From: Spirogloea muscicola
Lineage: Eukaryota; Streptophyta; Zygnematophyceae; Spirogloeales; Spirogloeaceae
DNA: 46,877 nucleotides
Reading direction: 5' to 3'
Assembly (NCBI GenBank): GCA_009602725.1
Contig: WELB01000017.1
Span: 387,421 to 434,297, forward strand
In this document: in pieces, positions 1 to 11,204 of the stretch
How positions within the stretch are numbered: the stretch's first letter is position 1
Layout of the letters: each line of letters opens with the position of its first letter
Position numbers and translations under genes: made by a program
The notes under the pieces: model-generated
What the model saw: the letters and a program-made list of their open reading frames with translations, nothing else
Databases searched by the model: none
Told to the model about the DNA's origin: nothing

Positions 1-83
1 TTGGCCGTGGCGTGATCGGCGGCGGGGCGACGGGCGGTGGGCCCGGCGTTAGGCCGCCGGCGGCCGCCGCCGGCCAGGCCAGG

Positions 84-3000
84 ATGCCGCCCAACCTGGA
101 CTTCCAGGACTGGTGCGCCGCCGCCGCCGCCACCAAGGAGGCCCTGCCGCCGCGCCCGATCATGGTCAAGGTGGACAAGGCCGCCTACGCCATGCCCGAG
201 CTCGACACCAGCCTGATCCCGGCGCTCCCGGAGATCGGCGAGCGCAAGCGCAACGCCAAGCAGGTGTGCTCCTCGTCCCTGCATCGCTTGGCTGCAGCAC
301 GTCTCGCGTCGGCAACGACGTGCGATCAGAGGCGACGAGCCCAGGCGGCGAGCATCGGAGCGCTGCCGCAGCATCGCCGAGGACCGTCAATTGCTTGTGG
401 CTCGCTTATCGGTGTGCTGAAGCTGAGCTGTGAGCGGCCTTGCGGGCCTTGTTTCTCGGCGAGCAGCTCACGTGGGTGCTGCTGCTCAAGGCGCACAAGG
501 CGGCGGGCTGCATCGCCTGGCTGGGGGTTGGCCTGGTCACCTTCTTGACCGCCGTCCGGCACCGCCTCCTGACCAAGCAGGTGGGAGCAGCAGCTCTAGT
601 GCCAACCTTGCAGCTCGGAAGCTGCTGTGGCCTCCTTATCTGTGGCGTTACTGCAGTAGAAGGGCTTTCCAATAAGTCTTGCTTCCAATGCTCGCCACCT
701 TAGCTGGTTGGGGCGCTCGCTCGATAGCTTTGCAGTTGCTTTTTGTGTAGTTGCAATGGCAGTACTCATATCGTGCGGAGGAGGGGTTCATGCTGCAGGG
801 GCTCGGCAAGACGGTCGGCGGGGGCGACTCGAAGCCGAGGAGCCGGCTCCTCCGGGTCCTCCGCATCTTCCTCCTCGTCGTGCTCGGCTTCTTCGTCTTC
901 GAGGCCGTCGCGCACGCGTTCGGCTGGCAGCACCACGTGCCGCAGTTCCACCGCCTCTCCACTGTCGGCTTCTACAACCTCCTCCACTGGTCCTACCTGT
1001 CGTGGGTCTCCTTCAGGTACACCATCGCACCTCTGAGTGCTCAATGTACGTCCACAAAGGACTGCTCCAACTGCTTGTGTACTGCACGAAGGTGCTTTCC
1101 GCATGTTGGAGCACCATGTGCAGGGCTATCTGCTGCAAGTAGCAGTGTCAAGGTGGACTATGACAGGCACCCACCCGGGCAGTTGATCAGAGAACGTTTG
1201 GCTGCCCTTGTTCACAACGTGTGTATGCATCTCAGCCCCTTGCTGTTCCCCTCCTCTGATGCAGGAAGAAGTACATCGCGCCTCCACTCCAGTTCTTCGC
1301 CAACACCTGCACCTACTTATTCATTTTCCAGGTGCTAATTCCAAAGGAGTATCACCTTGAGATTTGTTCTTCGGCACACCAACCTGCTTGCTGTATGTAA
1401 TCGAGCAGGGGCATTGAGAGTGGCGAGAGCTTGCAGGGCCCGTGACCCGCTTCATGATGCAGCTGGTATTATTGGGATGTTTGATTGCGCAGTCCATCGA
1501 TCGCGTGGTACTGAGCCTGGGCTGCTTCTGGATCAGACTGAGGGGCCTTAGGTAATTACTTAGCTCCTCCATAATACCCCATGAACATAAGCTGCACTGG
1601 ACTTGTGGAACTGTAGAAGTTTGCCAAGGCAGCACTTCATGAGCATTTCTTGGCACCACTTGCAAGGCACCACTTGCAACGCTTATGCATAATTGCAGCT
1701 CTCGTATCCATGTATTTGCTTAATCTGTGCATGTGCTTACATGATACAAATGCTCTTGCAGGCCACAGCCCAAGGTGGAGCTCGAGGAGGCCGGCGCCGA
1801 TCTGGAGAGAGCAGTGGATCACTACCCCATGGTGCTCATCCAGGTGCCCATGTGCAATGAGAGGGAGTGCTACGAGCAGGCCATCACGGCAGCGTGCCAG
1901 ATGGACTGGCCCAAGACTCGCATGCTCGTCCAGGTGAGAAGCACTGGAATGGCAGAGCACTTGGGCAGGAGCAGGAGCCAATGTAGACCCTGTGTCACAG
2001 ACCAATATCTGTAGCTTATGTGTGACAGAAGTTCTTCCGGAAACCTGTTCTTTGACAAATGACACTGAAGAAGCTCTATCAGAACATTGTCAGAACATCT
2101 CAGAACGTTCCAGAACCTATTGCGTCCTTAGCAGAGTGGAAGCTCATTGGCTGCATGTGGCCCACTGGCAGGTGTTGGACGACTCTGACGATGTGACGAT
2201 CCAGAAGCTGATCAGAGGGGAGGTTCAGAGGTGGTTGCAGAAGGGATCGCCGATCACATATAGGCACAGACTGCTACGGCGCGGATACAAGGCCGGCAAC
2301 TTGCAGAGCGCCATGAGCTGCGATTATGTGAAGGACTATGAGTTCGTGGCCATTTTTGACGCTGATTTCCAGCCAAAGCCAGACTTTCTGAAGAAGACCG
2401 TACTCCACTTCGAGGTCTGCAGAGCTTCCACATTGCTGGATGCCACTGCTGCAGCAGTCATGAGTACTTTGCTTTCGCAGCCTTAGTCGAAATTGCAGGC
2501 TGACGCCATTGCATTCCTGTTATGCACCAGGAGCAACCTGACCTTGCCTTAGTACAAGCCCGGTGGTCCTTCATAAACAAGGATGAGAACTTGCTGACGC
2601 GCCTTCAGAATATCAATCTCAGCTTTCACTTTGAGGTCGAGCAGCAGGTCAACGGCACCTTCATCAATTTCTTTGGCTTCAATGGTGAGAGGCAGTATGA
2701 CCCACTTCAGCTCAAAGGCAGCTGTGCCCTGCTTCCAGTGGGCAGGTTAATTGACATTGTTGATGTAGCTCGACATTGTTGAAGGCCGTGTGGGGCTTCT
2801 TTTACTCTCGGTGAAAGGCTGGAGGATCCCAGAGAGAGCATGATCGTCTAGAGGGTGACTAGACCTTACTGAAGTCCATGATCTTAGCCTGTTGCTTTTT
2901 CTGGTACTTAGAGTTGGCAACAGGTACCTCAGCTGTTAGTACTTGCGAGGGGGTTGAAGTGGAGTGACATCAAAAAAACCTCATAGATGATTGCTCGTAC

Positions 3001-4970
3001 CTGTGCTAAGACCTGTGTCAAACGTGTGAGGTGCAGGCACTGCTGGTGTATGGAGGATTGCAGCGCTGGAAGATTCTGGAGGGTGGCTAGACCGCACGAC
3101 TGTAGAGGACATGGATATTGCAGTTCGCGCACATCTGAAGGGCTGGAAATTCATCTTCCTCAATGACGTCGAGGTATGCTTGGGAGTCGGTACATTCTAC
3201 ACTGTAATCAGGGCCCCTCTGGTGGTACTAATTGGTCACGTCTTGCTTTGAGTCGAGCCCTGTGGCATTGGGCCGATAATCATATGCAGAACATCTGCAG
3301 GCCTGCATTATCTTCAGTCAAGACGTGACTGGAAGAGCATGTAACTAAATGTGCGTAGCTTGAGCAGATAGTGACTTGCTACAGGGGCTCTCTATTTTTC
3401 AGGCCCTCTGTGAGCTGCCGGAGTCTTATGAAGCATATCGCAAGCAGCAGCACCGCTGGCATTCGGGGCCAATGCAGCTGTTCCGCCTTTGCCTCCCTGA
3501 CATCATCACGGCCAAGGTGGGCATTCTGGTAGCCCTTTACAATCACTGCTGGTCCTTAAGCTTGCATGTGGCTCCCTACCCAGTTTACTTTGAGACTTGG
3601 CCTGATGTCTGGCCGTTGTACTTTGCAGGTTGCCCTCTGGAAGAAGTTCAACATGATATTCCTGTTCTTCCTCCTCAGAAAAATGATACTGCCCTTCTAC
3701 TCGTTCACTCTGTTCTGCATCATCCTGCCGCTGACCATGTTTGTTCCCGAGGCCAGCCTTCCGCTGTGGGTGGTGTGCTACATTCCAGGAGCAATGTCAA
3801 TCCTGAACGTCATTCCGTCTCCCAGGTACAGATGTTTGTAGGTCGACACATGCGGCAAATATTACCTTGCCATTCAATGTTTCATTGCCATTCAGGGCTT
3901 TGGAAATCGATCCATCACAGCCATGGTTGACATGGAGAGATGTGCTGCATTGACGATGTTGTCGAAGACTGGCGATTGGCAATGGTCAGCCAGGCTTTGA
4001 CATGCAAGTGTTTGTTGTGTTCAAGGTTTTGTTTTGTTAACCCCCATCTATCGATGTTGTGACTTTGATATTGCTCAATGCAGGTCCTTCCCATTCTTGG
4101 TCCCGTACTTATTGTTCGAGAACACGATGTCAGTGACCAAGTTCCAGGCCATGATTTCTGGCCTCTTCCAGCTCAATTCAGCATCTGAGTGGGTAGTAAC
4201 CAAGAAGACTGGGCGTTCGTCCGAGGCAGACCTCCTCGCTGCCGTGCGCGAGGTCAAGGCTGAAAACGGACCTCCTTTACCATCCCACGCACGGGCAGCG
4301 TCAGAGACTTGCTTGGACAGTCTGAAGGAGCAGCAATCGGCATTGCAAGTCGCTGCTGAGAGTCCAAAACTCAAGCTCAAGCCAAAACGGACTGTGCAGA
4401 GGTGTGCTCCTCGAGATCTCGTAGAGGGTCGGGAGAATTTGGCAATTCTAGCATGTGACTGACAAGTGTGCTTGTGCTAACAAGCACAACATGTACACAT
4501 TATAGCACTCTCTGTGATGGTTAGGTTATGAATCCAATGACGGTTCCGTGCTAACATCTGTGAATGCATGCTGGTGATTGCAGGATGTACAGAAAGGAGC
4601 TCGCCCTTGCACTTCTCCTCCTCGTGGCAGCTGCAAGGAGCCTGATGTCTGAGCGGGGGATGCATTTCTACTTTCTCCTTTTCCAGGTAAGGGGAGGCAC
4701 TTTACTGGATGTAGAAGGCCGGCTTAAGAAAATTGATCCTGCTTGTGCTTGTCTTTGCCTTAAAAAAGCGCGGCAGTTGCTGCTTGGAGTTTGCTGCTTT
4801 GAGGGTGCTGAAGAGCATTGTAGCCTTGTGCTGTCGTTTACTTCGCTCTTTACCGCAGTAGCTTCTTGCTGTGTTTCGATTGATTCTCACGTACTCCGTG
4901 CTGTGCAATGCAGGGTTTGGCCTTCCTTGTGGTTGGCCTTGACCTCATAGGAGAGCCGCAGAAGGTATGA
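84..4970 (+). CDS. CSLC: Cellulose synthase-like C (xyloglucan glucan synthase), complete, 14 exons
   Basis: GT2-family polymerase of the Golgi that makes the beta-1,4-glucan backbone of xyloglucan. Exons by conserved splice sites: 84-263, 467-580, 763-1016, 1265-1331, 1493-1551, 1762-1933, 2172-2414, 2531-2684, 3037-3173, 3403-3516, 3629-3825, 4084-4401, 4584-4686, 4914-4970. They sum to 2169 nt with every phase matching (722 aa). Catalytic motifs are present: DDSDD (285-289), DAD (345-347), TVED (436-439) and QQHRW (475-479). Membrane helices lie at about 63-90 and 129-148 and in several C-terminal blocks. Diagnostic CSLC signatures are [20 protein letters not shown] and the C-terminal VVGLDLIGE. 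The similarity to Arabidopsis CSLC proteins runs end to end, as I recall them. The reading frame is also open upstream to ATG 12, but ATG 84 (MPPNL) gives a CSLC-like N-terminus. Fourteen exons is many more than the few I recall in land-plant CSLC genes. Confidence 0.5.
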
Positions 4971-6540
4971 GCTGGACCTGAGTGACAGACAGGTGCAAAG
5001 GTCATGAGACTTGAAAGTGTGAAGGCATGCCAGCTGCTGTACATATATTCAGTCTGCTGTGACATTTTCACGTGCGTTGGATAGCCGGACTCCTTCTTCG
5101 CCCTCCTGGCTGGCCACGCCATGGGTAAATGAAGGCGTTATGCAGCGCAGCAGGAGTGTGCCTGCCTTGAATTAAGCTGGCATACTTGCAGTTCGTCGCA
5201 GCCCTGGCTGAGGGCGATAAAATTGCCCCAGGCAGCCCTGCGTCTAGACAACTAGTGCTTCTCTTGCGCGGCTGGAGGGGGACCTCCACCGCTTAGGGGT
5301 GCGGCAAAGCTGCTCCTCGCGGCTCAGGCAGATGCGTGAGCAGGTGCGCCTGCTCAGAGACAGGCATGGGAGGCTTTCACAAGCATTTATATCTACTCCA
5401 CAATCCAATAAATTGCTGGGCCAGCTGCAATTGTCTGGCTCAGAATCGTGGCACTTGCAAAAATCTGGGGGTGATTGCCATGGGCACCTCCAAGACCCTT
5501 GTGTGGCAACACTCAGGTTTCTCTGCCTGTGTCTCAGAGCATCCATCATTTTTTATAGCATTTTGGTAGTGATGACAAGTAGGAGTGGGTTGTGCTGTGT
5601 CAACAATACTCTCGGGATACATTGGCAGGATCCAGTCACTTGCTAACCACATGGGTGCAGTGTAGATTTTTTTGACATTGGCTTTTCTAGTTTGGTTAAC
5701 TGGAAAGACTGCATTGCTGCTGCAATCAGTAGGGAAATTGTCATATACCTCAGGAGCCCATGGACAATTTGAGTGTATTAGCTGTTGCAAGCAAAGCAGT
5801 GTACTGTTACTCTTGCTTTCAAAGTTCTTCTTTTGTCCTAAGTGGTGAAGCATAAAGCATGGGCTAGAGCTGTGTTGGCAGAGAAGCTTTATTTATGGCC
5901 ATCATCATAATCACAATGGATGTTGACAACACTCGGTCACAGGCGCATGACAAGAGGAAGGATGATGGCCAGGCATATCTGTACATGTGGCACACTTTAA
6001 AGAGTAGCTGAGCATTGTGCAACTCATTCACTTGTACTTGGTGCACAGTCATTCTTGGTGCATACTTAGCCCTTGATGCCATTTGCTGACCGCGTGATGA
6101 GGCGCTGTACAGCTACCAAGCCAACACAGCTCGTTTGCTGCAGATTGTAGTAGCGTCAGGCTCTGCTCAAGCTCTCCCGGTCAAGCTGAGTGGGACTTCT
6201 GCCCTGTCAGCTTGTCTGACACCTCTGACACTCTTATTGGCAGAGGATCCCCTGCAGGCAAGCAAGCTGTCTGACCGTCTGCACTTGAGCAAGTGTCCTC
6301 CACATCACCCCACCTTGCTGGCTGGCGCCTTCCGTCCTATCATTCACAGCTGAAGTGCTATGTCCTTCTAATTTGAGCCTCCATCTAGACCTCTTCCATT
6401 CTGCTGGGTCGGCTTTTAGCCTCATACTTTGTCCCTCTTCAGCCCTTTTCAGTCCGTCGGAGTTCTAACTTGGGGCCCTTGAGCTAGTGTCTTCACGTGG
6501 TCCGCTGCTTGTTGGGCTACATCAGAGAGGAAGACTCTTC
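4971..6540. other. Intergenic DNA after CSLC
   Basis: This holds the CSLC 3' UTR and flanking sequence. Short open frames occur on both strands, but none shows a recognisable domain, splice-supported exon chain or similarity to the repeats further right. No RNA gene was recognised by eye. Confidence 0.5.
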
Positions 6541-6910
6541 GAGCGTACAGCAATCGCTGTGAGAGGCCAGCCCAAAGAAAAGGAGCTCTTCAACGATACA
6601 GCTCTTCCAGCGCAAGGCAATGGCTGTGGGAGGCCAGCCCAGAAGAAATGAACAGTCTGAATGGGCTGAATCACGAAATTAACACGAGACTACTTACCGT
6701 GACTCCTGCGAATGGACGCTCATGATTTCAACCTTAGAGAATGAACAAGGTCTTGAGGGGCGGAAGGTACAAGGAATAAGTTTAGAGAAAGAGATAGCTC
6801 TTCCACAGGCAGTGACTGTGAGAGGACAGCCCAAGGAATAGAAGTGGGCTCTTAAATAGGGGCGATGGCTGTGAAAAGCCAGCCCAGAAAGAGTGGACGA
6901 GGTCCAAAGA
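6540..6910 (-). repeat. Cluster of degenerate stem-loop tails of the non-LTR family
   Basis: Four inverted remnants of the 3' tail occur at about 6555-6590, 6605-6655, 6800-6845 and 6855-6905. Each has the form GGCTGTGA...AGCCAGCCCA followed by an A-rich stretch and GAATGGACA-like sequence, the reverse complement of the TGTCCATTC...GGGCTGGC...CAGCC tail seen elsewhere. Coding sequence is lost in these copies. Confidence 0.5.
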
Positions 6911-6954
6911 ACTGACAGACGCTAGAGTCACACAGCTACGCAGTCAAATCAATG

Positions 6955-7170
6955 AGTGGGAGCTCAGTTACCCCGATACACAAGCCGCAAGTTGGAGTAA
7001 TTTGCGGCTGGAAATGATTTACTTCGACAAAACCCAGAAGTAGCAGCCAAAGCGCCGCCTGCCCGCAAGTGCACTAAATGAGTCAGGCGACCTTGGGAGG
7101 AGTCTGGGAGCCGCATGCGGAACATCCTGGGCAAGTGACCCAGCGGCGTTGAAGCCGGGCAGCTCACCTT
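6955..7170 (-). mobile_element. Non-LTR retrotransposon 3' fragment (C-terminal peptide)
   Basis: The minus strand encodes a degraded copy of the conserved C-terminal peptide of the family (LRAGGALAATSG ... NLRLVYRGN, then stop at 6964). The same peptide recurs in at least ten other places in the window as LRAGRALAAASG ... LLTRGY-stop. Upstream coding sequence is truncated. Confidence 0.5.
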
Positions 7171-7189
7171 GCTGTCCCTGCCACCGACT

Positions 7190-7628
7190 GGCCTCTCTCA
7201 GCTGGCTTTTCGGGCTGGCTTACTACAGCCCTTGTCCCCATCGGGAGAGCCACTTTCTTTCTCACAGCCACTGCCGTAAATCATTCTCGAATAGAGGAGA
7301 TGAGATGTAGACGAAGCTGTCATCCTGCCGACAATTGATGGCCTGCCGTGCAAGCAGGAAGTCCAGCCACCAACTAACGGCCCGTGCACGTCCACCGCGA
7401 AGAAGCTGCCAAAAAGAAGGGGGGGCCAGCGCATAGGGGCTGGAAAAAGCCAGCTCAAAAGTAGAAAAATGGAAAAGCCCAAAGAAGAGAAAAACCTAAA
7501 CAAAGGTTTTCCAACGCGGCCGGCTCCCTGGCCCAGGTCTTCGGATGCGGCTCTCCGTGTGAAAGAAAGGGCTCGCCCATTGAGGATAGGGGCTGGACAA
7601 GCCAGCCCAAAAAAGAATGAACAAAGAA
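7190..7628. mobile_element. Scrambled non-LTR fragments, both orientations
   Basis: Mosaic of small pieces. A plus-strand tail stem lies at 7212-7236. A minus-strand piece with the AVDVHG motif of the endonuclease region is at about 7330-7400. A plus-strand piece encoding AGSLAQVF is at about 7515-7556. It runs into an inverted tail (GGGCTCGCCCATTGAGG ... GGGCTGGACAAGCCAGCCC) at 7566-7625. The pieces are not in element order, which suggests repeated insertion plus rearrangement. Confidence 0.5.
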
Positions 7629-8640
7629 CGAGAAGGGGGCCAGAGGAAGCCAGAGGAAGCGCTAAGAAACCAAAGCACACAAAGAAAGAAAGCAGCTACA
7701 AATCACTCAGTAACCCCTGCTAAGCAGCCGCAAATCAGAGAGGCTAGGGTCCTGGAAGTGGGTCCCCTGGACAGAGCCAGAGGCAGCAGCGAGGGCTCGT
7801 CCGGCACGAAGGTGCAGCGCACGGGCCATGGACCTCTGCAGCGAGACGGCCAAGCGCATGCGATACACTTGCGCCAGCGACCCGGCTGCAGGAAAGTCTA
7901 CCGGTTCACCATGGAAGCGACGGGCGATTGCGTGGCGGGCGAGCTGGTTAAGTAGCCCAAGCCACCGAGCGCCCGGTGCCCCATGGATGTCAATTGCCAA
8001 CGGGAAGAACTCGTCTTCCGGCGGATGGTCGGCGTACTTGATCTCTTTTGCCCGAGCGGCGCAGGCGACCGCATACCCAGCCTTGGTGGCAGACTGGACT
8101 GGGTGGGAGCGGTCAAATGCGTCGGTAGTCACCACATCCAGAAGCAGACGGGGCCCGCCGGTGTGGGGTGGCCACCAGGTCGACGCGACGAGCGTGGAGA
8201 CCGTCGGCCCTGGCCTGGAGCGGCATGACACCGGAGTGCTCCGCTGCCACCGCGAAGCCAGCCTCCACCAAGATGCCGTGCATCGCGTCCCGGAGGCGGT
8301 CGTGGGCCGCCGTCCTCTCGCCGCCATGGGAACAGCGCAGGACGTGAGCAGCCAGCTCGCCAGGCTCGGCCCCTCGTCCGCCACACTGGCATTGACGCAC
8401 GCCCTGGAGGCATGGAGGCGGCAGCCCCAGGAGCCGGTGGACGGCAGTGCGAAACACCTCATCTGGGAGGGTCAGGGCGTCAGTGATGGGGAGTGCCTGG
8501 AGCCACGCCGCTGCCCCCGGGGAGGAGGCCGAATGTAGTCTCGCGCGCCCGCGCAGGTCGGCCTCAGGGAGCTGCAGCACGGTGGTGGTGTAGGCGGCCT
8601 TGTCGACGACGGCCGCGAAGCGCGCTCCGTGTCCCTCCTA
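7629..8640 (-). pseudogene. 5'-truncated non-LTR retrotransposon: zinc knuckle, endonuclease, C-terminus
   Basis: This is the longest 3' coding fragment of the family here. Reading leftward from about 8640, it encodes a linker (TDALTLPDEVFRTAV), a knuckle of type CQCG ... AAHVLRC followed by GGERTAAHD, and then a restriction-endonuclease-like block (RVDLV ... LLDVVTTDAF ... K ... Y). The block continues with LAIDIHGAPG and ends with RMRLAVSLQRS ... LLSRGY-stop at 7707. A frameshift near 8150 separates the knuckle frame (8580-8113) from the endonuclease frame (8462-7707), so the copy is dead. The 3' UTR (7629-7706) leads into the stem-loop at 7566-7625. Knuckle plus PD-(D/E)xK-like residues point to an RLE-type (R2/NeSL/CRE-like) element. 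The clade is inferred; the RT is absent from this copy. Confidence 0.5.
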
Positions 8641-8699
8641 CTGACATAGATCTGCCGGCCCCTTTGTAGCTGCTCATCGCTTGTCGGCGCTTGTCGGCC

Positions 8700-9005
8700 T
8701 CTCCAAACCTTTGTCAATTCTTTTCGGGCTGGCTTTTCGCAGCCCTTTAGGTATTACTTTAGGTATTATGTAGCCTTGTTTAGTTTGCACTAGACTTTGC
8801 CTGCACAATGTATTGGCTTGCATTGGCCTCCCATTCATTTCATGCGCCCCGCGCGCCTTCTCTCTCTTTGCAGCGGTCCCTTGCATTCGCGGTTCACCTG
8901 CACGCCGGCCGCGCTTTGGCTGCGGCCTCAGGCTACCGTCAGGGCGACGTCTTTCCGCCGTCTGGCTATTCAGCCTTGCATCTTCTGACTCGAGGTTACT
9001 GAGAG
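8700..9005 (+). mobile_element. Stem-loop tail plus non-LTR C-terminal fragment
   Basis: A stem-loop tail (TTTGTCAATTC ... CGGGCTGGCTTTTCGCAGCCC) lies at 8705-8750. It is followed at 8790-9002 by a fragment encoding HLHAGRALAAASG ... LLTRGY-stop. The start of this fragment (8805-8865, containing CATGCGCCCCGCGCGC) is a separate module also present near 22220-22290 and, inverted, near 22990-23030 and 29485-29520. Confidence 0.5.
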
Positions 9006-9039
9006 TCCCCTTGCTGCTGTCTTAGCACTTAGCACCCTG

Positions 9040-9240
9040 GCTTCTTCTGTCCTTGTCCATTCCTTTTGGGCTGGCCTCTCCCAGCCACCAGTCAATCTGG
9101 CCGCGCTTGTTGATTCTGGGTCGCGTCTGAATGCATCATTTCCTGCTTCGAGCTACTCCGACCTGATGTTGCTCACCCGTGGGTATTGAGCTTCCTGTGG
9201 TTTCGTCGTGTTCTACTGTCTAACTGCCTAGGTGTGTGTT
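9040..9240 (+). mobile_element. Stem-loop tail and adjoining non-LTR C-terminal fragment
   Basis: 9045-9095 is a tail (CTTGTCCATTCC ... GGGCTGGCCTCTCCCAGCC). It is followed directly by a 5'-truncated fragment encoding ASGSRLNASFPASSYSDL and MLLTRGY-stop ending at 9189. The 3' UTR continues into the fold-back repeat at 9240. The copy at 31395-31680 has the same order and nearly the same sequence, so the two belong to one subfamily. Confidence 0.5.
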
Positions 9241-9244
9241 TTTT

Positions 9245-9550
9245 TTGGCTTTCGACATTGTCCATTCTTCTGGGCTGGCTTTGCTGCCCCCCCTTCTCTA
9301 TGGGCGAGCACTTTCTTTGATAGGGAAAGCACTATGAAAAACAGGCACAAAGAGGAACTAAGCAGCTACGAAACACTCAGTAAAAAGGGAAACCAGCTCT
9401 TCCAATTTGGATCTAGTTTACTGAGTGTTTCGTAGCTGCTTAGTTCCTCATTGTGCCTGTTTTTACATAGTGCTGTCCCTATCAAAGAAAGTGCTCGCCC
9501 ATAGAAAAAGGGGGCCAGCAAAGCCAGCCCAGAAAGAATGGACAAAGTCC
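9245..9550. repeat. Long fold-back inverted repeat made of two opposed non-LTR tails
   Basis: The left arm is about 9245-9385 and the right arm about 9417-9550, around a spacer of roughly 30 bp. The arms share the TGTCCATTCTT stem-loop tail, CTATGGGCGAGCAC, TTTCTTTGATAGGG, CAGGCACAA and AGCAGCTACGAAACACTCAG, with only scattered mismatches. The two arms are 3' tails facing each other. Transcribed RNA would form a long hairpin. Confidence 0.5.
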
Positions 9551-10010
9551 AAAGCCAAAGAGCGAAGAGACACAGCGGCCTGCACGCGAGTGGACGGCAT
9601 GAGCGAGGGAGCGTTGGAGGGACACGGAGAGCCGCATCCGGAAGACCTGGGCCAGGGAGCCGGCCGCATTGAAGCCGGGCAGCCCCCCTGGCAGACCCGG
9701 CCGCCGCTCAATGGCCTGCCGGGCAAGCCGCTGGAGGAGATCCAGCCAGCCGCTGCCATAAGCCCCGTGGACGTCGATGGCAAGGGCCGCGAATGCGTCG
9801 CTGGGGGGGTGGTCTGCATACTTCCGCTCCTTGCCTCGGGCCGCCAGAGCGACCGCATGCCCAGCGGTCGACGCCGACTTGGAGGGGTGAGCGGAGAGGC
9901 CAGCCGCTGGAAACTTCCCCTTCTCCCAAGGCCCCGGCTTCGCCGTGGGAGCCGTTGAGCCACGTGGTGTTGCCACCACCCCGCCACCACGCTTGCGCAC
10001 GAGCCGACGC
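9551..10010 (-). pseudogene. Non-LTR retrotransposon endonuclease/C-terminal fragment
   Basis: The minus strand encodes ALAARGKERKYADHP, LAIDVHGAYGSGW, LLQRLARQAIERR and AGSLAQVFRMRLSVSLQRS, up to HSRAGR. It then jumps straight into the inverted tail at 9550, so the last part of the C-terminal peptide is deleted. It parallels the copy at 7707-8462. The upstream end (near 10000) is out of frame and degraded. Confidence 0.5.
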
Positions 10011-10034
10011 TTGCCGGGTCACTTTGGACCTTAG

Positions 10035-10250
10035 CTGGCACCTTTGTCAATTCTTTTTTGGGCTGGCTTTTTGCAGCCCTTGCCCCCATTGGGAGTGCCG
10101 CTTTCTTCTTCGCTGGCACACGCGTTGCATCTGCGTGCCGGTAGTTGGGGCTGCCTGCTGTCTGCTATGCTGTCATACTGAATCGACGGCTCGCCCGTAG
10201 GAAAAGAGGGGGCTAGCAAAGCCAGCCCAGAAAAGAATGGACAATTCCCG
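10035..10250. repeat. Two opposed stem-loop tails
   Basis: A plus-strand tail lies at 10040-10110 (TTTGTCAATTC ... GGGCTGGCTTTTTGCAGCCC ... CCCATTGGGAGTGCC). A minus-strand tail lies at 10185-10250 (GGCTCGCCCGTAGG ... GCTAGCAAAGCCAGCCC ... GAATGGACA). They face each other across about 75 bp but belong to different tail subtypes, so the arms pair less well than at 9245-9550. Confidence 0.5.
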
Positions 10251-10540
10251 CAGGCCGCAAAGGCCACAAAACAGTGCCCGGAAAGACAAAACTACAGTAC
10301 ACACCAAGACACGGGATGATGCAGATGGATGCTCAGTAACCACGAGTGAGCAACAACAGCAAATCAGAATGACTCGAAGCAGGAAAGCGGCACTCTGCCG
10401 AGACCCTGAGGCAGCAGCCGTAGCGCGGCCATCACGCGTGTGGACCGCATGAGCCTGAGAGCAATGGAGCGAGACCGCCAGTCTCATTCGAATACCTGAG
10501 CGAGGGAGCTGGCAGCATTGAAGCAGCGGCCGGTCGCGCT
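10251..10540 (-). mobile_element. Non-LTR C-terminal fragment
   Basis: The minus strand encodes RMRLAVSLHCSQAHAVH and GRATAAASGSRQSAAF. It then breaks frame before the usual terminal peptide. The 3' UTR continues into the inverted stem-loop tail at 10185-10250. Confidence 0.5.
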
Positions 10541-10569
10541 CTGGCTGCACCCTTGTCCTACTATTACTG

Positions 10570-11065
10570 AGTGGTCCATCCTTCTTGTCTTTTCTTTTTG
10601 GGCTGGCTTTGCCAGCCCCTCTTCGTTATGGGCGAGCACTCCTCCCCCCGTTCTGACATAGCATCTTCAGGCCCCTTCGTAGCTGCTCAGCGCTTTAGGC
10701 CCCTCCGTCATCTGGCCCCTTCGAACCTTTGTCATATTTTTCGGGCTGGCATTTCGCATGCGATTGACAGTCTCCCTTCAGCGTTCCATGGCCCACGCCT
10801 TGCATCTGCGTGCTGGCCGTGCTCTCGCCGCGGCCTCCGGCTTTCGTCAGGGGGATAGTATTCCGGCAGCTATTCTGTCGGGATTTTAGGCTCCTCACTC
10901 GTAACTACGGAGTGGTCCATCCTCCCCCCGTTCTGACATAGCATCTTCAGGCCCCTTCGTAGCTGCTAAGCGCTCTAGAAAGCGAGAAAGCGATAGAGCA
11001 CACAGTGACTCGATTCAGGCATCGATTAGCGACCTTTATGTATTGACCCGTGGTTACTGAGCGGG
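10570..11065 (+). mobile_element. Serial non-LTR tails and C-terminal fragments
   Basis: 10575-10650 is a clean tail (GGGCTGGCTTTGCCAGCCCC ... ATGGGCGAGCAC). 10735-10765 is a tail cut off mid-stem and fused to a C-terminal fragment at 10757-10900 (MRLTVSLQRSMAHALHLRAG ... LLTRNY). A 75-bp stretch beginning GAGTGGTCCATCCT and containing CTGACATAGCATCTTCAGG occurs at about 10650-10690, 10905-10970 and 11370-11440. A third fragment ends with DLYVLTRGY-stop at 11061. Confidence 0.5.
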
Positions 11066-11204
11066 TCAATATGCTGTAGGGTTATGTAGGTCTTAAGATG
11101 TGCTTGCCTTCATACTTGGCCACTTGGCCTTCGTTTGTTTCGAATACACGAAGTTCTCGCCCTCTCCTGGAAGCGTCTCTCTCTTCCGACCCGTGCGTGG
11201 CGTG

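Noticed and set aside
4971-6540. Small genes downstream of CSLC
   Set aside because: Frames under 140 codons with no domain, no splice-supported extension and no codon bias like the neighbouring exons.
7566-7625. Stem-loops as transcription terminators or riboswitches
   Set aside because: The window is eukaryotic and the hairpins track the 3' ends of a retrotransposon family rather than host gene ends.
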